In this document: positions 63,293 to 63,826 of the stretch, in pieces
How positions within the stretch are numbered: position 1 is the stretch's first letter
Layout: each line of letters begins with the position of its first letter
Assembly (NCBI RefSeq): GCF_013364235.1
Contig: NZ_CP054919.1
Span: 2,652,501-2,716,326, forward strand
DNA from: Kitasatospora sp. NA04385
GTDB lineage: Bacteria > Actinomycetota > Actinomycetes > Streptomycetales > Streptomycetaceae
Direction: 5' to 3'
DNA length: 63,826 nt
Program-made: the position numbers and the translations under genes
Notes under the pieces: generated by a model
The model's database searches: none
Seen by the model: only the letters and a program-made list of their open reading frames with translations
What the model was told of the DNA's origin: nothing

Positions 63293-63741
63293 TCACCCCC
63301 GCCGACGAGGTCCTGCTGCGCCGTGCCGTCGCCCTGGCGGCCCGGGCCGTCGACGCGGGGGACGCGCCGTACGGTTCGCTGCTGGCCGCCCCCGACGGCA
63401 CGGTGCTCGCCGAGGCGCACAACACCGTGCGACGCGACCGCGACGTCACCGCCCACCCGGAGCTGAAGCTCGCCCGCTGGGCGGCCCGCGAGCTCGACCC
63501 GGCCGAGGCCGCCCGCACCACCCTCTACACCAGCTGCGAGCCGTGCGGGATGTGCGCGGGCGCCCTGGTCCGCTCCGGTCTCGGGCGGGTGGTGTTCGCC
63601 CTGTCCACCGAGCAGTTGGTGGGCCTCAACCCGGCCTCCGGCGACTGGCCCGAGCTCGTCCGGGACGGGCCCGCGCTGTTCGCCGAGGCCGGTGCGCCGA
63701 TCGTGGCCTACTACCGCCAGGGCCCGCCGCCCGCCCGGTGA
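63289..63741 (+). CDS. Nucleoside deaminase (zinc-dependent CDA fold)
   Basis: A 150-residue deaminase of the guanine/tRNA-adenosine deaminase-like group. Zinc and proton-shuttle residues: TAHPELK (His and Glu of the H-x-E motif, with Pro instead of the more common Ala) and SCEPCGMCAGAL (PCxxC). It deaminates a nucleobase or nucleoside. The exact substrate cannot be told. The GTG at 63289 overlaps the preceding stop (GTGA) with GGAAGGAG 5 nt upstream. The last 85 bases of the window contain no further feature. Confidence 0.9.
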   Translation: MITPADEVLLRRAVALAARAVDAGDAPYGSLLAAPDGTVLAEAHNTVRRDRDVTAHPELKLARWAARELDPAEAARTTLYTSCEPCGMCAGALVRSGLGRVVFALSTEQLVGLNPASGDWPELVRDGPALFAEAGAPIVAYYRQGPPPAR

Positions 63742-63826
63742 CGCCGGGTCGGCCGCTGCGCCGCGAGCGGCGGCGGACGCCGAGGCCGGGCGCAGGACGT
63801 CGCCGGGTGGTGTGCGGGGCGCGCTG

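Overview
The window comes from a high-GC actinomycete of the family Streptomycetaceae (Streptomyces or Kitasatospora; the sequence does not decide between them). The evidence is an overall GC content well above 70 percent, adpA next to ornA with a TTA (bldA-type) codon in adpA, a cebR-cebEFG-bglC locus with perfect CebR boxes, a DasR-like box before a chitinase gene, a Streptomyces-style rRNA leader, and many promoters whose -10 box lies 6-8 nt before a start codon (leaderless mRNAs). It is mostly chromosomal core sequence. I see no integrase, transposase, plasmid or phage gene and no CRISPR array.

Layout. 1-245: promoter and leader of an rRNA operon whose 16S gene lies left of the window. 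435-7551: a P-loop kinase, an LD-carboxypeptidase, trpS controlled by a complete four-segment Trp attenuator, a conserved unknown protein, a NUDIX hydrolase, an ATP-grasp protein and an MFS transporter. 7887-11627: a fused ABC exporter of 1246 residues with two unequal ATP sites. 11860-18916: a TetR regulator divergent from a leucine/isovalerate operon (biotin-dependent acyl-CoA carboxylase beta and alpha, HMG-CoA lyase, AcdH), with two 16-bp operators between them. 18927-24466: a DUF4239 membrane protein, a low-complexity surface protein, a universal stress protein and a HAD hydrolase. 24677-26115: a decayed, divergent XRE regulator and epimerase pair. 26804-29407: adpA and ornA, then tRNA-His. 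30094-37327: a hotdog thioesterase and the cello-oligosaccharide locus cebR / cebEFG-bglC. 37359-42862: a membrane protein, a Uma2-family protein, a spermidine synthase-like protein, an unknown protein divergent from an NsdA-like TPR regulator, and a histidine phosphatase.

42999-47214 is the most unusual part. Three genes with 4-bp start/stop overlaps encode a RecB-family nuclease with a Cas4/Dna2-like cysteine set, a 532-residue protein of unknown function, and a UPF1/Dna2-type SF1B helicase. A double terminator hairpin follows. This looks like a Dna2-type nuclease-helicase split over three polypeptides. A small unknown protein and a Prim-Pol-like fragment follow it.

48550-56102: two identical tRNA-Lys(CTT) genes in direct orientation flank a small membrane protein, the lutABC lactate-oxidation operon with a GntR regulator, pgi and a Na+/H+ antiporter. 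56154-63741: a VOC protein, a GH18 chitinase, a tricorn-type protease, an Lrp/AsnC regulator, an F420-type luciferase-like oxidoreductase and a nucleoside deaminase.

Three genes show reading-frame anomalies that may be real changes or sequencing errors: the 3' tail of adpA, the 3' end of the GntR gene, and the XRE/epimerase pair. In the pair, internal deletions argue for real decay.
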